This document shows, piece after piece, positions 8,214 through 16,341 of a DNA stretch of 64,000 bases (position 1 is the first letter of the stretch; each line of letters opens with the position of its first letter). The stretch is from positions 2,294,001 through 2,358,000 of the forward strand of contig OZ244980.1 of NCBI GenBank assembly GCA_965223035.1, in the 5' to 3' direction. The position numbers were made by a program, and so were the translations under genes. The notes beneath the pieces were generated by a model that saw nothing but the letters and a program-made list of their open reading frames with translations, searched no databases and was not told the DNA's origin. Source of the stretch: CAMDPA01 sp965223035. GTDB taxonomy: Bacteria > Pseudomonadota > Alphaproteobacteria > Rhizobiales > Hyphomicrobiaceae.

Positions 8214-9599
8214 ATGAGGCAAGTTTACGTCCTGGCGAGCGCTTGGGCTGTGCTGCTTTCGGCGCAAGGATCGCTGGCGTCGGCGTTGGCTGCTGGCGCT
8301 GCGGCGTTGTTTAAATCCAAGCCTCAGATTGGATTGCAATCGGGATTGCTTTTTAATGGCGCACAGATCCTGAAACCAGGTTTCGGTCGGCAGACGCGTC
8401 CGATAAAATCCCGTTTCCGGGCCAAAGATTCAGCGCAGATGCCCGGACCAAGCGACAAGCCGGCACGCCCGTCGCTGCCCGCAACCAACGGACAGCACGC
8501 ATGTGATGAACGCAGTAAGACCCTTTCGGCACAAACGGCGCGGGCGACCGTCGAAGCCTGTCGGCAAGCGGTCAAGGCTCATCCAGATATTTGGGGCTAC
8601 GCCGATAAGCTCGGCCGGGCATTGTATCAACAAGGGGACTATCACGAGGCCATCGGCTGGCTGCGCAAGGCAGCGGACCGCGGTGTGGCCGGTGCGATGA
8701 ACATGCTCACCGATGCTTACGTGAACGGACACGGCGTGCCCGTCGATTATCAGATGGCCCTGCAATGGAGCCAAAAGGCCGTCTTATTAAAATATGCGCC
8801 CGCCTATTACAGTCTCGGTTTGCTGCACATGCTGGGGTATGGCGTGCCGCGCAACGATGCACGGGCGGTCAATTGGTTCAGCAAGGCGGCTCATGCGGGC
8901 CATGCCGGGGCGATGAACTTGATCGGTTTTGCGCTCTGGAATGGGCGCGGGATTGAGCGCGATCAACGCCAAGGCGTGGCGTGGTATCGCAAGTCCGCGA
9001 CGAAGGGCTCTGCCGCGGCGATGAATAACCTGGGGCTTGCCTATCGGCTGGGGCGTGGCGTTGATCGAAACGATACGCAAGCGGTGTCCTGGTATCGCAA
9101 AGCCGCTAACAAGGGTGATCGCGCCGCCCTCTTCAATCTGGCAATTTCATACTATTCGGGACGGGGGGTGAAAAAGAACCTGCCAACGGCGCTGCGTTAT
9201 CTCAAACGGGCGACGGCGCGTGAGCATCCGCGCGCCATGGCGTTTTTGGGGCTGCTGTATGCCAGGGGCTACGGCGTTAAGCGTAACACGGGCAAGGCCG
9301 TCGACCTCGCCTACCGAGCCTTGAAGGCCGGCGATGCATTCGCGCGCAAGGAGCTGACGTCCAATGCCGGCAGTTGGGGAGCGGCGTTTCGCAAGGCGTT
9401 CCAACGTCGGCTCAGGAGCGGTGGTCATTATAAAGGACCGATCGATGGCGGCTTTGGACGCGGCACCCTGGCGGCCATCACGTCGGTCGCGGGCCGGTCG
9501 CGGCCACCGATCAAGAAGCTATCCTCCCGTGACAGCTCCGCTTGCAGGAAATATGTCCCGCGGGCCGGTATGACGGTTTCGATCGACTGCCCCCACTGA
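8214..9599 (+). CDS. Secreted Sel1-repeat protein with C-terminal peptidoglycan-binding-like domain
   Basis: A 461-aa protein. Residues 1-25 form a likely signal peptide (VYVLASAWAVLLSAQGSLASA). After a variable linker, about six Sel1-like repeats run from about residue 140 to 385, each with the pattern AxxWYRKAAxxGxAxAMxxLGxxYxxGxGVxxD. The C-terminus contains FQRRLRSGGHYKGPIDGGFG and then RGTLAAI, matching a PG_binding_1 domain (GPIDGxFGxxT). Sel1 repeats are protein-protein scaffolds; the terminal domain suggests a periplasmic, cell-wall-associated role. No operon partner is apparent. The exact ligand is unknown. Confidence 0.85.
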   Translation: MRQVYVLASAWAVLLSAQGSLASALAAGAAALFKSKPQIGLQSGLLFNGAQILKPGFGRQTRPIKSRFRAKDSAQMPGPSDKPARPSLPATNGQHACDERSKTLSAQTARATVEACRQAVKAHPDIWGYADKLGRALYQQGDYHEAIGWLRKAADRGVAGAMNMLTDAYVNGHGVPVDYQMALQWSQKAVLLKYAPAYYSLGLLHMLGYGVPRNDARAVNWFSKAAHAGHAGAMNLIGFALWNGRGIERDQRQGVAWYRKSATKGSAAAMNNLGLAYRLGRGVDRNDTQAVSWYRKAANKGDRAALFNLAISYYSGRGVKKNLPTALRYLKRATAREHPRAMAFLGLLYARGYGVKRNTGKAVDLAYRALKAGDAFARKELTSNAGSWGAAFRKAFQRRLRSGGHYKGPIDGGFGRGTLAAITSVAGRSRPPIKKLSSRDSSACRKYVPRAGMTVSIDCPH

Positions 9600-9632
9600 G
9601 CCGGGATGGTGCCAGCTCATACTGAAACGCTA

Positions 9633-9716
9633 TAGATCATCGTGCCCTAAAGCGGTGAGCAGCTGTCTGCTTTTCATCGGGATCGTTCCGATTCCGAATA
9701 AAGGCAGGTTGCTCTA
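9633..9716 (-). repeat. Palindromic intergenic repeat, copy 1
   Basis: Member of a family found at least eight times in the window. Read on the minus strand it begins TAGAGCAACCTGCCTTTATT, continues CGGAATCGGAACGATCCCGA, then the returning arm AAAAGCAGACAGCTGCTC, and ends GGGCACGATGATCTA. The two arms can form a long imperfect hairpin. It lies 34 nt after the stop of the Sel1 gene. Confidence 0.85.
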
Positions 9717-9920
9717 GCCGCCGGCTGTTGCCGGCTCGGGGTTATGATCACGACCGGATTGAACCAATTGTTGGCAGACCTTCTGCAGGCCGTCGACGAC
9801 GACTTTGGCGATCAAAGTCTGGCTCACCTGGTCACCGTGCCGGATGCCGTGTCGGAGGGCGAGGTCCTTCGGAATCTCGGCGCGACCACCTTGGCATTCA
9901 ACGACAACACATTCCGACAT
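9714..9920 (-). CDS. Possible small hypothetical protein
   Basis: A 68-codon frame starting MSECVVVECQGGRAEIPKDL. GGGGG lies about 6 nt before the ATG at 9920. The stop TAG is formed by the first bases of repeat copy 1. The sequence has helix-forming stretches but matches nothing I recognise, and a competing plus-strand frame covers the same bases. It is listed because it has a ribosome-binding site; it may not be a gene. Confidence 0.25.
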   Translation of the reverse strand: MSECVVVECQGGRAEIPKDLALRHGIRHGDQVSQTLIAKVVVDGLQKVCQQLVQSGRDHNPEPATAGG

Positions 9921-10225
9921 GGTCATCCCCCGTCAACTCTCAGTGGTCGGTCCGTTGGTCGGGACCGCCACGCATGGCGCCCCGCTCCAGAGCTGGGAAG
10001 ATGAACACAAAAGCTCAACAGCTCAAGACACACCCAGCCAAGAAAATATAGGCTGTGGATGTGTTTCGTCGCTCGGCTGCTTTGCAGGATCAAGTATTTT
10101 TCATGCAATGTTGTTGGGCTGCAACGGTTAAAGCAAGAAATTCAATCTTAAGCCACGGTTCTGACGAAATGTTGCGGTCATCCCACACCGCCCGCGTGGC
10201 GCGCTCGGGCGATCGACAACGACGG
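9921..10225. other. Intergenic stretch, nothing assigned
   Basis: About 300 nt downstream of the SDR gene on the minus strand. Part of it (roughly 10000-10140) is locally AT-richer than the surroundings. No coding frame, hairpin with a T-run or repeat copy was recognised. Confidence 0.35.
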
Positions 10226-10954
10226 CTACAACAGGGCGCCGCCCACGCTGGCCCCGCCGCAGACAAACAGTGTTTGCCCCGTCACAAAGCTGCTTTTGGG
10301 GTCCGCGAAAAACATGAAAGCGTGCGTGATGTCCTCCACCGTGCCGAGCCGGCCCACCGGAATTTTTTCCGCCAGCTCGTGCTGTTGCGGACTGTCCTTG
10401 GGGATGATTCCCCAAAAATTGTCGGTCAGTATCGGGCCGGGCGCAACCACGTTGACGGTGATTTGATGTTGCGCCAACTCCAGCGCCCAGGTGCGAGCCA
10501 TGCCGATCATCCCGGCCTTTGAGGCGCTATAGGCGGTGCGTGTGCGTGCGCCGAGCGCAGCGCGTGAGGCATTGAAGATCACCCGACCGAACCGTCGCTG
10601 CTTCATGTTAGGCAGGGCGGCCTGCAACAAGGTCAGCGCGGCGCCCAGATGCAGCTGGGCGAGACCGGCGATGTCCTCTGGCTTGGCATCCTCGACGAGA
10701 TTGGGCCAAATCAACCCGGCATTATGGATCAGATGGGTGACGGCATACTCGCGGGCGATGGTTTCAGCCGCCGCTGCAACGGCGTCGCGGTCGAGCAGAT
10801 CGGCTTCCAGCGATGACAGGCGCTGATGGGTAAAGTCCGGCGCATGGCGGGCGATCGAGACCACCCGATACCCTTCATCGAGCATGCGTTTGGCCAGATC
10901 CGCACCGATACCTTGATTGCCACCGGTGATGACCGCGGTGAATGTCTCGCTCAT
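10226..10954 (-). CDS. Short-chain dehydrogenase/reductase
   Basis: Classical SDR of 242 aa. It shows the cofactor motif TGGNQGIG (about residues 10-17), HNAG, the catalytic Ser in IFNASRA, YSASKAG with catalytic Tyr and Lys, and a PGPI turn. The set is complete, so it should be an active NAD(P)-dependent alcohol or ketone oxidoreductase. It is the last gene of the minus-strand operon, 3 nt after the cyclase gene. It therefore probably oxidises or reduces an intermediate of the Rieske/CoA pathway. Cosubstrate and substrate are not deducible. Confidence 0.9.
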   Translation of the reverse strand: MSETFTAVITGGNQGIGADLAKRMLDEGYRVVSIARHAPDFTHQRLSSLEADLLDRDAVAAAAETIAREYAVTHLIHNAGLIWPNLVEDAKPEDIAGLAQLHLGAALTLLQAALPNMKQRRFGRVIFNASRAALGARTRTAYSASKAGMIGMARTWALELAQHQITVNVVAPGPILTDNFWGIIPKDSPQQHELAEKIPVGRLGTVEDITHAFMFFADPKSSFVTGQTLFVCGGASVGGALL

Positions 10955-10957
10955 GGC

Positions 10958-11764
10958 CTACGCCTCCCCAGTTTCAACCAGCGCCAGCACCCGCAATGGG
11001 CTGCCGGTGCCTTGCTTGATTTTCAATGGTGCGGCGAGCAAAAGAGCACCGGTTGGTGGCAGCAAATCAAGATTTCGCAAGCATTGCAGCCCGTAGCGGC
11101 CAGCACCGTGCAAGTAATAGTGTGCCGGGTGGGGCGGCGAATAATGGCTGGCCTGGCCCGCGTCCGTTCCGATCGTCTCGGTGCCGAAGCCGCGAATGTT
11201 GCGTTCATTGATCAAAAACCGCATGACCTCTGCTGTCGGCCCCGGCGAGTGCGGTCCATCCTCGCGCATGTTGAGGTAAGCCGCGCCTGACCGCTTCGAC
11301 CAATCGGTGCGCATCAATACCCAACTGTCCGGCGGGATCAGCCCGTGCTGTGCCTCCCACGCCAACACGATCTGCGACGTCAGCTCGAAGTCATCATCCT
11401 GCGCGACGCCTTGCGAGCAATCGATGACGCAGGCGGGGCCGACAAAATCCGCTACCGGAATCGTATCGACGCTGTTGTTGGGAAGATCGCGACCGGTGAT
11501 CCAGTGGATGGGGGCGTCGAAATGCGTGCCGGTATGCTCGCAGCAGGTGAAATTGTTCCACTTCCAGGCCGGGCCACGATGATCATAGGCGGAGATTTCC
11601 TCCAGGCGAAAGCGGGCGCACTGGCCGAATTCGGGCGGCAGCACAATCACCGGGAAATCGGGGTCAAGGGTATGGGCCAGGTCGATCACCTGAACCGCGC
11701 CACGGGCAATGTCGAGCGCCAGTTGCGCGAGCGTATTGGGCTGTGTGAGGGCTGCGTCGCTCAT
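10958..11764 (-). CDS. Cyclase-family hydrolase (KynB-like)
   Basis: A 268-aa member of the cyclase/kynurenine formamidase-like family of metal hydrolases. The family metal motif appears as HTGTHFDAPIHW (HxGTHxDxPxH), followed by a GTETIGTD segment and an EHxxHxxL-like tail variant, HYYLHGAG. Members hydrolyse N-formyl or lactone/cyclic amide bonds (KynB, isatin hydrolase). The frame is open to 11950, but the ATG at 11764 overlaps the upstream TGA (ATGA), in keeping with every other junction of this operon. It could open a ring lactone or hydrolyse a formyl or amide group in the pathway. Confidence 0.85.
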   Translation of the reverse strand: MSDAALTQPNTLAQLALDIARGAVQVIDLAHTLDPDFPVIVLPPEFGQCARFRLEEISAYDHRGPAWKWNNFTCCEHTGTHFDAPIHWITGRDLPNNSVDTIPVADFVGPACVIDCSQGVAQDDDFELTSQIVLAWEAQHGLIPPDSWVLMRTDWSKRSGAAYLNMREDGPHSPGPTAEVMRFLINERNIRGFGTETIGTDAGQASHYSPPHPAHYYLHGAGRYGLQCLRNLDLLPPTGALLLAAPLKIKQGTGSPLRVLALVETGEA

Positions 11765-13020
11765 GCTCCCGATTCTCCCGTCTCGATCATCTCGCGCTCC
11801 AAGATCTTCGGTCCCGCCCGCCAACGATCGATGACGTCCTTGGCGACATCGCCGACGAACACCTCCTCCAATCCCTCTTTGAGACCGGCGATCATCGCCT
11901 TGGCGATGGCCTCTGGTTGGACCTTGGGCGGTGGTAAGGGTTGGTGCCATTCGTCATCGCTGGGGCCGGTGAACACGTTCATGACCCTGACGCCGCCGGG
12001 CCAAAGCTCGGCCCGCAAGCACTGCGACAAAGACAGTGCGGCGGCGTTGGAGGCGCTGAAGCTGCCATAGGCGGGCAGATTGGACCAGGCGTGAACCGAC
12101 AGAACGTTGACCCATGCTGTCGCACTGTTCTGGCCGTCAGCGCCGCGGTCACGCATGGCCGGGCCAAATGCCTGCGCCAGCCGCATCATGCCAAAAAAGT
12201 TCACTTCCATCTCGTCGCGGGCAAAAATCACGTCGCCCCGTGCGATGATTCCACCTGGACGCACAAACCGCGCATTGTTGACCAGAATATCGGTTTTGCC
12301 GCTGATCTCGCCGGCCAACTCGTGCACCGAGGCGGTATCGGTAACGTCCAAAGGCAACACCTCAACGTTCTTGACCTTGGCGATCTCTGCTTGCCACCGA
12401 TAGGGCCGCCAGGTCTCCGCCTCGCCAACGAAAATGATCGAAGCGTCGGCCTTGGCGAAGGCTTTGGCGAGCGCCAATGCGTTTGGGTTGCGCGCGTCCG
12501 TGATCAGTACCCGGCGGAATTTGGGGTCGCAGGTCAACTCCCGCATCTGCGGATCATCCTCCATGTTTGGCGTCGCGTCGGCAGGAAGCGCGAACAACAC
12601 GGCCTGACCGGATTTGTCCAACCGGTTGATCAGCTGAACCTCAGCGTCGGCTGCGACGTCGCCGTGGACGTGACAGATGACGGCGGGGCCGGCGTCAAGC
12701 TTGACGGTGCCGACCCGCCAGGGCGTGCGCTCGCGGAAATAGACGTTGGTGCTGGTGTGCACCGTGGTCGCCGCGATCAGCCGTCCCTTGGGCGACAGCT
12801 CGCGCCAAGTCAACGCATGCGACAGACAGGCGGCGCAGGCATCGCGCGGCGGATATTGGACCGTGTCGCATTGCGCGCAGACCTGCAGCATGAACCGCCC
12901 CTCGGCCGCGGCGGCCGCGAGACCAAGCGCGGCGCGGCTGCGAAAATGCGATGGCCGGGTGGGCACGCGAGTGCGCTTTTGTGGGTCTTTTTTCGGCGGC
13001 GGAACGATCGGATCGGTCAT
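11761..13020 (-). CDS. DUF35 zinc-ribbon/OB-fold protein fused to a degenerate SDR domain
   Basis: A 419-aa fusion. Residues about 30-150 form a DUF35 module: a rubredoxin-like zinc ribbon with Cys48, Cys51, Cys62 and Cys65, followed by an OB-fold. Residues about 168-400 form an SDR-like Rossmann domain. In the SDR part the cofactor motif is degraded (ITDARNPNALA in place of TGxxxGIG). The catalytic Tyr and Lys of YSASK are Phe321 and Asn325 (FSASN), although Ser308 and NNA remain. It is thus probably not a dehydrogenase. DUF35 proteins are obligate partners of thiolase-like acyl-CoA enzymes, and the thiolase-like gene is directly upstream with an ATGA overlap. The ATG at 13020 is chosen for that overlap. 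Confidence 0.85.
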   Translation of the reverse strand: MTDPIVPPPKKDPQKRTRVPTRPSHFRSRAALGLAAAAAEGRFMLQVCAQCDTVQYPPRDACAACLSHALTWRELSPKGRLIAATTVHTSTNVYFRERTPWRVGTVKLDAGPAVICHVHGDVAADAEVQLINRLDKSGQAVLFALPADATPNMEDDPQMRELTCDPKFRRVLITDARNPNALALAKAFAKADASIIFVGEAETWRPYRWQAEIAKVKNVEVLPLDVTDTASVHELAGEISGKTDILVNNARFVRPGGIIARGDVIFARDEMEVNFFGMMRLAQAFGPAMRDRGADGQNSATAWVNVLSVHAWSNLPAYGSFSASNAAALSLSQCLRAELWPGGVRVMNVFTGPSDDEWHQPLPPPKVQPEAIAKAMIAGLKEGLEEVFVGDVAKDVIDRWRAGPKILEREMIETGESGA

Positions 13021-14198
13021 GGCGGGTTCCCGGCGATGATCGCTGCGCCTGAGCAAAGGCCGCGATCGTAGTTAATCATGCCGAAGCCCGACACCATCGC
13101 CACCTTCGCGCTGGCAACTTGGGTTGGTCCGGCCGCGCCGGTGACTTGCCGGATCGCTTCCACCAGGCCGATGAAGCCACCCGCAGCGCCCGCCTGCCCA
13201 GCCGATAATTGGCCACCAGAGGTGTTGTGCGGGAAATCGCCGGCGATGGTCAGATCGTGGGCGCGCACGAACTGGGGTCCAGCACCTTTTTCACAAAAGC
13301 CCAGGTCCTCAAACTGCATCATGACGATCACGGGATAGTCGTCGTAGGTCTGCATGACGTCGATGTGTGCGCTGGACGTGCCGGCCATCGCATAAAGCTC
13401 CGCGACATCTACCGCCCATCCGCCGCGGAATTGAATCGGGTCCTCAGGAAAAGCGTTGTGCCGCTCGATCGTCGACAGGATCCGCGCATAGTTCAGTCGC
13501 TGCGCCTTGGCGTCGGCCTCGCGCATGACCAGAAATGCTTCGGCGCCGGCCACCGGCATCACGCAATCAAACAGCGCAATGGGATCAGATATTGCGCGTG
13601 CGTTGAGGTATTGCTCCAGGGTCAGCGGTGATTTCATGATCGCGTGCGGATTTTTGAGCGCGTTGGCACGCTGGGCGACGCAGATCTTGCCGAAGTCCTC
13701 GCGGCGGGCGCCGTAGGTGCGCATGTAGTAGTCGGTCATCAAGGCGAAGCAGGCGTTAGGGCCGCCGGAGCCATAGGGGTAAGATGCATCCTGCGCAAAG
13801 CGGCTGAAGCTTGAGAGCATGCGGCGGAAGCTGTCGACGTGGTTGGTGTCGCCGGCCACGCAGGCGACGACGTCGGCGTCGCCGCACTGCACCGCCCGGG
13901 CGGCTCTGCGCAACGCGGCAATGCCGCTGGCGCCGCCCATCGGAATATGGTCAAGCCAGCGCGGCGACAGGCCGAGATGCTGGGTGAGCCCAACGACGGT
14001 GTCGGGAAACAGCGTAAAGCTCGCGACTGAAAAGCCGTCGAGTGCGTTGGGCTCGATCGAGGCTGATTGCAACGCTTGCCGCAGGGCCCGGGCGATCCAC
14101 CAATGTGCCGCCTCCTTGGAAAAGCGCTGATAGGGGATGGTGACGGGCGCGGTCACAACCACCCCATCGTAGCCCATGCGCTGTGAAGAGCCGTTCAC
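13017..14198 (-). CDS. Thiolase-like protein (Ltp2/SCP2-thiolase type) lacking the catalytic Cys and GHP His
   Basis: A 393-aa thiolase-fold protein. The nucleophile position before ASG is Gly89 (MGGASG instead of CASG), and the GHPxGxxG motif is SAGQAGAAG, with Gln335 in place of His. The C-terminal CxG Cys (Cys382) is kept. This pattern excludes ordinary thiolysis. It resembles Ltp2-type retro-aldolases, which lack the Cys and work with a DUF35 partner on 3-hydroxyacyl-CoA thioesters. Conserved Tyr residues occur near 285-288 (VMQTYDDYP). The GTG at 14198 overlaps the ligase stop (GTGA) and is preferred to the ATG at 14177, which has no ribosome-binding site. Confidence 0.85.
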   Translation of the reverse strand: MNGSSQRMGYDGVVVTAPVTIPYQRFSKEAAHWWIARALRQALQSASIEPNALDGFSVASFTLFPDTVVGLTQHLGLSPRWLDHIPMGGASGIAALRRAARAVQCGDADVVACVAGDTNHVDSFRRMLSSFSRFAQDASYPYGSGGPNACFALMTDYYMRTYGARREDFGKICVAQRANALKNPHAIMKSPLTLEQYLNARAISDPIALFDCVMPVAGAEAFLVMREADAKAQRLNYARILSTIERHNAFPEDPIQFRGGWAVDVAELYAMAGTSSAHIDVMQTYDDYPVIVMMQFEDLGFCEKGAGPQFVRAHDLTIAGDFPHNTSGGQLSAGQAGAAGGFIGLVEAIRQVTGAAGPTQVASAKVAMVSGFGMINYDRGLCSGAAIIAGNPP

Positions 14199-15820
14199 GC
14201 AGCCGCCTGCCGTTTTTTCATGGCGCAGGTGTTGACCGTGGCCGGGTCCTGCAACAGGTGGTTGGTCAGTTTTTTCAGCTCGCCGCGCTGGATCTTCTGG
14301 GTCGAGGTCAAGGGGAGCTGATCGACGAAGGCGATGTAGCCGGGAGCCTTGTAATAGGCCATGCGCTCCAGGCACCACGATACGATGGCGCGGGCCCGTT
14401 CCTGGCTGCGGTCACCGTCGATGACGAGGCAGGCGAAGACTTCGTCGCCCCTGATGGCGTCGGGAACGGCGGCGACGGCGGCGGCCTTGATGTCGGGGTG
14501 CTGGAGCAAAACCGATTCCACCTCGACGGCCGCGATATTCTCGCCACTGCGCCGAATGACGTTCTTCTTGCGGTCGACGAAGAAATAGTCGCCGTCCTCG
14601 TCGCGGCGCACGATATCCCCGGTGTGGAACCAGCCGCCGGACCAGGCCTCATCGGTCGCCTGCTGATCCTTGAAATAGGCGCTGAAGAAGCCGTAGCGCG
14701 GGTCGTCGCCGGCGCGTCGCACCAGCAACTCACCGGGTTCGCTGGGCGCCACGTCCTGTCCCTCGTCGGCTGCGATCCGCACCTCGACCTCCGGCTCGGG
14801 TCGGCCGATGCAGTTCTGGCCGCGCTTGCGCGGTTCACGGTTGGCAGTGATCACGGCACCGGCGCCGGTCTCCGTCATCGCCCAGCCCTCTACCAGCGGG
14901 AAACCGAACCGTTGCTCAAAGGGGATCTGCAGCTTGGCGTCGATCCCAGCGCCGAAGCCGAAGCGGACGGTGTGCTCGCGATCCTGGCTGGACGGCTCGG
15001 CTTTCATCAGGATCGATGGCATGACGCCGAGATAATGCAGGCATGTGGCGCGGCTGGCACGCACGCTGTCCCACCATGTCCGCGGGTGGAAGCGGTCGAG
15101 CACGGTCAGGCACCCGCCTACCGTCACCATACCCATCAATGAGCACGCCATCGCGTTCATGTGGAACAGCGGAAGTGGCGTGATCATGCGTTCGCCGGCC
15201 TCGCTCAAGGCACACACCCCGCCAGCATCGGCATACCACCGGCCGATGTGTAGAAAATAGCTGTTGGCCAGCACACAACCTTTCGGTCGGCCGGTGGTGC
15301 CGGACGTATAAAGCATGGCCGCCGGCGTGTGCAGGTCCAGATCTTCGGTGTCGCAATCGGCGCCGCCGCCCACTGATTGCGGTGGTGCCATCTCGGGGCG
15401 GATCACTGGAAACTGGACGCCAGCGTCCCGGCCGGCCTGCGCGAGGTCATCAACCCTGCTTGCAATGGCGATCGCCAAAATCGGCTCGGCGTGGCCGGCC
15501 AAGTAGGCTAGCTCCGATGCCTGCAGATCCGGGTTGACCGGCACCACCCACAGACCGAGGCTGTTCAGCGCGAACCAATGCAGGAAAAACACCGGACGGT
15601 TTTCGACCAGCACCATCACCCGATCGCCGGCGCGGTATCCAGCGGCGGCGTAGAGCTTGCGCAGACGCTCTACCTCGCTCAATACGCGGCCGTAAGTCAG
15701 CTCCCCGGGCTCAATCCCGTAAGCGTCGGCCGTTTCCGCCAACACATTGAATAGGGGGCGGTCAGGCCAGCGCTGTGCCGCAGCGGCGACGGCCTGGTAA
15801 ACGGTTTTCGGTTCACGCAT
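14195..15820 (-). CDS. AMP-dependent acyl/aryl-CoA ligase
   Basis: ANL-superfamily ligase of 541 aa that activates a carboxylic acid with ATP to the acyl-AMP and then the CoA thioester. The P-loop reads YTSGTTGRPKG. The adenylation core shows GWAMTETG, GELLVRR and GWFHTGDIVRRDEDGDYFF, with the hinge at DRKKNVIRRSGENI. The catalytic Lys region near the C-terminus is STQKIQRGEL. All motifs look intact. Its place between the Rieske subunits and the thiolase-like gene suggests that the pathway acid is a CoA thioester by the time it reaches the aldolase step. The acid itself is not identifiable. Confidence 0.9.
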   Translation of the reverse strand: MREPKTVYQAVAAAAQRWPDRPLFNVLAETADAYGIEPGELTYGRVLSEVERLRKLYAAAGYRAGDRVMVLVENRPVFFLHWFALNSLGLWVVPVNPDLQASELAYLAGHAEPILAIAIASRVDDLAQAGRDAGVQFPVIRPEMAPPQSVGGGADCDTEDLDLHTPAAMLYTSGTTGRPKGCVLANSYFLHIGRWYADAGGVCALSEAGERMITPLPLFHMNAMACSLMGMVTVGGCLTVLDRFHPRTWWDSVRASRATCLHYLGVMPSILMKAEPSSQDREHTVRFGFGAGIDAKLQIPFEQRFGFPLVEGWAMTETGAGAVITANREPRKRGQNCIGRPEPEVEVRIAADEGQDVAPSEPGELLVRRAGDDPRYGFFSAYFKDQQATDEAWSGGWFHTGDIVRRDEDGDYFFVDRKKNVIRRSGENIAAVEVESVLLQHPDIKAAAVAAVPDAIRGDEVFACLVIDGDRSQERARAIVSWCLERMAYYKAPGYIAFVDQLPLTSTQKIQRGELKKLTNHLLQDPATVNTCAMKKRQAAA

Positions 15821-15858
15821 CGCGAGGTGCCTAAGTTGAACTGCCCAGTGCGCGTACC

Positions 15859-16341
15859 TTACAGGAACAATTGAATGTTGCCGAACGCCGCGTCACAGTT
15901 CAATAGATCAACGCGCTTCAACCGAATTTTGAGTTGGTTATCGATCAGTTCCAACTCGTGGCGGGCGTTGGCTGCAAGCAGGAACTGATCGTCCAGCCTC
16001 GTCTCCACATAATGAAAAGGCGTATGGGTTACAAATCGGCCGGCCGCGTGATCCATCTGTTCAATGTACGGTCGGCTCAGCACGTGATGGCAGCGGCTTT
16101 TCGGCTTCTGGGAGAAGGTGCGCTCCCCCTTCAGGCGCTCGACCCGCAGCCGGCGCAGGAACTCGTCCTCATAAAGCAATGACGTAACGTGCTTGGCATC
16201 GGTCTGCTTGTAGTCGAGCGGCATCCAATAATAGCTGTCCGGCGCCCAAAGAGCGAGCCAGGCGTCGAAGTCGCCGTCATCAATCAAGCGCGCTTCGCGG
16301 TAGACGAAGTCGATCAAATCATCTCGAGTTGGAAAACTCAT
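15859..16341 (-). CDS. Aromatic-ring-hydroxylating dioxygenase beta subunit
   Basis: A 160-aa small subunit of the NTF2-like fold. It starts MSFPTRDDLIDFVYREARLI and contains ALWAPDSYYWMP, a pattern typical of beta subunits (biphenyl, benzoate and 3-phenylpropionate dioxygenases). It is structural, without metal ligands. The ATG at 16341 overlaps the alpha-subunit TGA (ATGA), so the longer frame to 16383 is rejected. Order alpha then beta with overlap is the usual arrangement. Confidence 0.88.
   Translation of the reverse strand: MSFPTRDDLIDFVYREARLIDDGDFDAWLALWAPDSYYWMPLDYKQTDAKHVTSLLYEDEFLRRLRVERLKGERTFSQKPKSRCHHVLSRPYIEQMDHAAGRFVTHTPFHYVETRLDDQFLLAANARHELELIDNQLKIRLKRVDLLNCDAAFGNIQLFL

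Noticed and set aside
11941..13071. 376-codon plus-strand ORF
   Set aside because: Antisense to the DUF35-SDR gene, with no motif or ribosome-binding site; the minus-strand operon structure is continuous.
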